In this document: one piece after another, positions 6,205-8,909 of the stretch | How the letters are laid out: the number at the start of each line of letters is the position of its first letter | Numbering within the stretch: the stretch's first letter is position 1 | Assembly: GCA_002725445.1 (NCBI GenBank) | Contig: PBPD01000041.1 | Location: forward strand, 1-8,909 | Origin: Rickettsiales bacterium | GTDB lineage: Bacteria > Pseudomonadota > Alphaproteobacteria > Rickettsiales > UBA3002 | Length of the DNA: 8,909 nucleotides | Direction: 5' to 3' | Notes under the pieces: model-generated | The model's database searches: none | Seen by the model: only the letters and a program-made list of their open reading frames with translations | What the model was told of the DNA's origin: nothing | Made by a program: the position numbers and the translations under genes

Positions 6205-6225
6205 GTTCGGTGTGTGTTTCTTTAA

Positions 6226-6807
6226 TTAGGCAGCTGCGTCCGCTGTCGCCTCTTGCAAATCGATGGTTTCTTCGCCTTTGCTCCAATTACATGGGCACAG
6301 CTCATCTGTCTGCAATGCATCCAGAATGCGGAGCACCTCTTTCGGGTTACGGCCTACATTCAAATCTGTCACCATGCTGAAACGCACAATACCATCCGGA
6401 TCTACAATAAAGGTAGCACGCTGTGCCACGCCCTCGTTTTTATCCAGAATGCCGAGTGCGGAGGTCAGCTCGCGCTTTACATCGGCCAGCATAGGGAAGG
6501 GTAAATCCCGCAGCTCGTCCTGATGCTTACGCCATGCCCAATGCACAAACTCGCTGTCGGTCGAACCTGCCAGCACTTGTGCATCGCGGTCTTCAAATTC
6601 TTCATTCAGATCGCCAAAAGCGGCAATTTCGGTGGGACAGACAAAGGTGAAATCTTTTGGATAGAAGAATACCACCAGCCATTTACCTGCATAGCTTTTG
6701 TCGGTTACATCCACAAATACGTTATCAATATTGATGTCCGCAAATGGTTTGCCGTCTACTGCTTTCAGTTCAAAAGATGGGAAAGTATCGCCAACGCTAA
6801 TAGTCAT
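6226..6807 (-). CDS. ahpC: Alkyl hydroperoxide reductase peroxiredoxin AhpC, mycobacterial-like three-cysteine type
   Basis: This cytosolic typical 2-Cys peroxiredoxin reduces hydrogen peroxide, organic hydroperoxides and probably peroxynitrite. It has 193 residues. The peroxidatic Cys57 sits in FTFVCPTEIAAF, preceded by FFYPKDF, and the C-terminal segment LDALQTDELCPCNWSKGEETIDL carries Cys171 and Cys173. Two closely spaced C-terminal cysteines and the ELCxCNWxKG motif are features of M. tuberculosis AhpC (Cys61, Cys174, Cys176), unlike the single-resolving-cysteine AhpC of E. coli. The partner ahpD follows directly, and no ahpF is visible. The start at 6807 has AAGGAG 7 nt upstream; a longer reading frame with 36 extra codons runs through the promoter. 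Transcription diverges from oxyR, with an OxyR-like site in between. Confidence 0.95.
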   Translation of the reverse strand: MTISVGDTFPSFELKAVDGKPFADINIDNVFVDVTDKSYAGKWLVVFFYPKDFTFVCPTEIAAFGDLNEEFEDRDAQVLAGSTDSEFVHWAWRKHQDELRDLPFPMLADVKRELTSALGILDKNEGVAQRATFIVDPDGIVRFSMVTDLNVGRNPKEVLRILDALQTDELCPCNWSKGEETIDLQEATADAAA

Positions 6808-6850
6808 ATCAATCTCCTTACATGTTATTTGGTAATTAACGATTGTTAAG

Positions 6851-6880
6851 ATCATATCTATAGGTAATAACAATGTACAA
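6851..6880 (-). promoter_or_regulatory. Candidate ahpC promoter
   Basis: On the minus strand, TTGTAC (6880-6875) and TATGAT (6856-6851) are separated by 18 bp. The -10 matches five of six consensus bases and the -35 only three, as expected for an activator-dependent promoter. The predicted start near 6844 would give a leader of about 37 nt. The large OxyR-like site ends exactly where this -35 begins, the position from which OxyR usually activates. Confidence 0.5.
6860..6874. promoter_or_regulatory. Additional OxyR half-site within the ahpC promoter
   Basis: ATAGGTAATAACAAT matches the 15-bp OxyR dimer consensus ATAGntnnnanCTAT at 9 of 10 fixed bases, with the same single deviation as the half-site at 6902-6916 (both end in CAAT). 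It is 5 bp from the main site, and its start is 20 bp from the start of the next half-site. It lies between the -35 and -10 of the candidate ahpC promoter, so binding there would be expected to hinder rather than help RNA polymerase. Confidence 0.55.
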
Positions 6881-6902
6881 TGGATTGTTTCTATGGTATT
6901 GA
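6874..6902 (+). promoter_or_regulatory. Possible weak oxyR promoter under the OxyR site
   Basis: TGTACA (6874-6879) and TATTGA (6897-6902), 17 bp apart, match four and three of six consensus bases upstream of oxyR. The pair lies almost wholly within the OxyR-like site, which would allow autorepression as known for LysR-type regulators. The match is weak and offered only as the best available candidate. Confidence 0.25.
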
Positions 6903-6916
6903 TAGGTGAAACCAAT
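6880..6916. promoter_or_regulatory. OxyR binding site, four-element (tetramer) match
   Basis: The E. coli OxyR consensus is ATAGntnnnanCTAT, 7 bp, then the same 15-mer again. Here the left 15-mer (6880-6894) is ATGGATTGTTTCTAT, matching 8 of 10 fixed bases, and the right one (6902-6916) is ATAGGTGAAACCAAT, matching 9 of 10, with exactly 7 bp between. The two inner elements, CTAT and ATAG, are perfect. The site lies upstream of the candidate ahpC promoter and over the likely oxyR promoter, fitting activation of ahpC and autoregulation of oxyR. Confidence 0.8.
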
Positions 6917-6934
6917 GAATGAAACGGAAATGGT

Positions 6935-7816
6935 ATGAACCTTCGCGACCTACACTACGTAGTAGCAGTAGCAGATTTACGCAACTTTTCGCAGGCCGCC
7001 GAGCAATGTAATGTCAGCCAGCCCACCTTGAGCGGACAAATCAAAAAGCTGGAGGAACAGCTAGGCGTTGCGCTGTTTGAACGCACGAATAAACGTGTGA
7101 TGCCAACACAGGCAGGTGAGGCTATCATCCTTTCAGCACGACGTATATTGCGTGAAGCACATAGTATCGAAGAGATTGCCGCCAATGCGCATGACCCGCT
7201 GGCTGGCACATTCCGCCTTGGCGCTTTCCCGACATTGGCGAGCTATATTTTTCCCGACCTTGTGCCGGCTATCAAACAAGCTCTGCCTAAATTGCGCCTT
7301 ATTCTGGTAGAAGATAAAACCGCCGTGCTGCTGGAGAAGCTGCATAGCGGAGCACTCGATGCCGCGCTGCTGGCACTGCCTGTTTACGATGATTATCTGG
7401 TGAGTCACGCGCTCTTTGATGATGAGTTTTTGCTGGCCGTGCCGCCACATCACCCGCTAGCGAAAGAGAAAAGCGTCAAGCAATCGGCGCTGGCAAAGCA
7501 TAAATTGCTATTGCTGGAAGAAGGGCACTGCCTGCGCGATCAGGCGCTGGATGTGTGCCAGCTACACAATATTCCACAGGAAGAAGATTTCCGCGCAACC
7601 GGGCTGGAGACGCTGAGAGAGATGGTGAAAGCCGGCACGGGCATCACCCTCATGCCGCGGCTTGCCACCCGCAAAGACGAGCGCAATATTTGCTATGTGC
7701 CTCTCAGCAACCCTACGCCCAGCCGGACAATCGGGTTGGTATGGCGCAAAACCACAACACGGCAAGAAGCTTTAGAAAAAATAGCCGCTGTCGCCGAAGC
7801 ACTCCAACACGCCTAG
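6935..7816 (+). CDS. oxyR: Peroxide-sensing LysR-family regulator OxyR
   Basis: This cytosolic transcription factor senses hydrogen peroxide through a disulfide switch. It has 293 residues. The N-terminal winged helix-turn-helix spans about 1-60 (LRDLHYVVAVADLRNFSQAAEQCNVSQPTLSGQIKKLE, listed in two parts by function: the helix-turn-helix lies near 18-37). The effector domain follows from about 90. The redox loop EEGHCLRDQALDVC holds Cys199 and Cys208, the same numbers as in E. coli OxyR, with His198 and Arg201 also present, so it should be a functional sensor. LETLREMVKAGTGITLMP (224-241) is the usual C-terminal OxyR block. It is transcribed away from ahpCD, with 127 bp between the starts. 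The ribosome binding site is weak (GGAAA about 5 nt upstream), suggesting low expression. Its stop overlaps that of the convergent reductase gene by 4 nt. Confidence 0.95.
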   Translation: MNLRDLHYVVAVADLRNFSQAAEQCNVSQPTLSGQIKKLEEQLGVALFERTNKRVMPTQAGEAIILSARRILREAHSIEEIAANAHDPLAGTFRLGAFPTLASYIFPDLVPAIKQALPKLRLILVEDKTAVLLEKLHSGALDAALLALPVYDDYLVSHALFDDEFLLAVPPHHPLAKEKSVKQSALAKHKLLLLEEGHCLRDQALDVCQLHNIPQEEDFRATGLETLREMVKAGTGITLMPRLATRKDERNICYVPLSNPTPSRTIGLVWRKTTTRQEALEKIAAVAEALQHA

Positions 7817-8909
7817 AGCACGCGTTGTTCGGCCTCACGGCGCGCTACTTCCTTAGGCCATTTGTCTTTATAGAAACGGTCGGGCGCACTGGTACTGGCA
7901 TGCAAGCGGCCTGAGTCTTTCAATTGCTGCACCCATGCCTGCCCATCTGCCATGCCATGTTGGCGTGCAATCCCGGCCAATGTCTGTTCTGCCCCTTCCT
8001 GCATGGCCTGCAGCCCACACATATAGACATGCCCGCCCTGCTCATTCAGCGCCTGCCATACATTCTCATGCTGCAGCTGAAGCAGATCCTGCACATAACG
8101 TGGCTGTCCCTCAGCCGCTTCCGCAGACGCCACGAACTGATAGGCTTCTGCTTGCTCTCCCAATAGATGCGTCACCTCATCACCGCACAGTTCTTCTGCC
8201 GCATGGCGGCCGCCATTTGCAAATAGCGCCACGCGCGGGGTATAGCCCTCTGCATTGGCCTCGCGCAGCATCGCGAGATGGGGCGCCAACCCTACCCCCG
8301 TCGATAACAGCACCATCGGTGCATCTTCCTGCTGTGCCTGCTTATAAGGCAATTTATGTTTACGCAGATCGAGATACCCGTCGACCGCAATAGGGGTCTC
8401 TGGGTCTTGCTGCAGACGATGCGCAATATCCGTTAATTGGCGCGTCATCGTGCCGGCATACTGCTTCGATTGATCCGCCTGATCCGGGGCATGCACTTCG
8501 GAAAATAAGATCGAAAGCGTGCCGTCCTGCTTATTCACTTCGCTGGGCGTATATTTCCGGTTAGCCAATGGCGGCTGGTTTTGCACCAGTTGGTCAAAAC
8601 TAATCTGGCCGGGATGGTGTGTCAGCCACTCCTCCACGGGCAGATTACAATCCTCCGCGCGCTCTATCTCCACCCCCATCTGCTGCAACATGTCCTGACA
8701 GGCAGAAAAGCGAATCACCCCTCTGTCGCTCAGGCGTTGCAACACGCTGCGTGCTGTTTCCTGCGTGTCTGTTTGCGGCAAATGGCTGGATAGCTGGCTG
8801 TAAAGCTGCGCCGTGGCTTTATCCCCCTCAGCATGGGCACGCAATCGCTGCATAAACGCCCCTATCGGCTGGTCAAACAATGCATCGGTCTGACGTTCAA
8901 AAGCCACCA
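7813..8909 (-). CDS. NADPH-dependent FAD reductase, CysJ / cytochrome P450 reductase-like, 5'-truncated by window edge
   Basis: The visible 365-residue part is the C-terminal half of a diflavin-reductase-type protein. Counting from the GTG at 8907, a helical connecting region (about 1-110) is followed by RKYTPSEV (117-124), which sits where the FAD-binding RxYSxxS motif is expected. Next come LSTGVGLAPHLAMLREA (201-217), the NADP-pyrophosphate segment equivalent to GTGIAPF, then YVQDLLQLQHENVW (271-284) and HVYMCGLQAM (293-302), equivalent to the YVCGDxxxM block. The C-terminus continues about 30 residues past the GR-x position where P450 reductases and CysJ stop, ending in a charged tail. 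The upstream part, which would tell CysJ, P450 reductase or another electron-transfer protein apart, is outside the window. Electron acceptor unknown. Confidence 0.8.
   Translation of the reverse strand, partial: VAFERQTDALFDQPIGAFMQRLRAHAEGDKATAQLYSQLSSHLPQTDTQETARSVLQRLSDRGVIRFSACQDMLQQMGVEIERAEDCNLPVEEWLTHHPGQISFDQLVQNQPPLANRKYTPSEVNKQDGTLSILFSEVHAPDQADQSKQYAGTMTRQLTDIAHRLQQDPETPIAVDGYLDLRKHKLPYKQAQQEDAPMVLLSTGVGLAPHLAMLREANAEGYTPRVALFANGGRHAAEELCGDEVTHLLGEQAEAYQFVASAEAAEGQPRYVQDLLQLQHENVWQALNEQGGHVYMCGLQAMQEGAEQTLAGIARQHGMADGQAWVQQLKDSGRLHASTSAPDRFYKDKWPKEVARREAEQRVL

Noticed and set aside
6164..6286. A 41-codon N-terminal extension of AhpD overlapping ahpC
   Set aside because: The extension is basic and unlike AhpD, and ATG 6163 has a strong ribosome binding site and matches the family start.
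6808..6915. A 36-codon N-terminal extension of AhpC
   Set aside because: It crosses the OxyR site and promoter; AAGGAG just before ATG 6807 and alignment to known AhpC N-termini fix the start.

Overview
The window looks like part of a chromosome from a Gram-negative bacterium. It has about half G+C, dense coding on both strands, Shine-Dalgarno sequences, a small exported periplasmic-type protein, and an ECF sigma/anti-sigma pair. I suspect Pseudomonadota, possibly an alphaproteobacterium, but no rRNA or other decisive marker is present. No tRNA, rRNA, CRISPR array, insertion sequence or phage gene was seen. Ten protein genes are supported; the two at the edges are cut by the window.

Left part (1-2379), sugar-nucleotide supply. 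The 3' two thirds of a UDP-glucuronate decarboxylase (UDP-xylose synthesis) faces a complete manC-type mannose-1-phosphate guanylyltransferase/mannose-6-phosphate isomerase (GDP-mannose synthesis). A 299-bp non-coding stretch separates them; it is partly AT-rich and holds two DnaA-box matches in the same orientation. Both enzymes feed surface polysaccharide synthesis.

Middle (2380-5475), regulation and envelope. A three-gene overlapping operon encodes a small signal-peptide protein rich in charged helices, an ECF-type sigma factor, and a one-TM protein that is the likely anti-sigma factor. Convergent to it is a MauE/DoxX-type redox-associated membrane protein with a CPC motif. Next come a 134-residue acidic protein I do not recognise and a TRIC/UPF0126 family membrane protein.

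Right part (5548-8909), peroxide defence. ahpC and ahpD on the minus strand diverge from oxyR on the plus strand, the same arrangement and protein types as the mycobacterial oxyR-ahpCD locus. OxyR has both redox cysteines at the E. coli positions (199 and 208). The 127-bp divergent promoter holds a site matching the OxyR tetramer consensus at 17 of 20 fixed positions, plus a third half-site. A plausible ahpC promoter sits beside it, a hairpin lies between ahpC and ahpD, and a textbook intrinsic terminator follows ahpD. The window ends in the C-terminal half of a CysJ/P450-reductase-like NADPH-flavin reductase, whose stop codon overlaps that of oxyR.

A recurring layout trait is convergent genes that meet with overlapping or nearly touching stop codons (3775/3778, 4855/4852, 7816/7813), leaving no room for terminators between them. 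The best candidates for something under-described are the sigma/anti-sigma/periplasmic-protein cassette and the three-half-site OxyR promoter.
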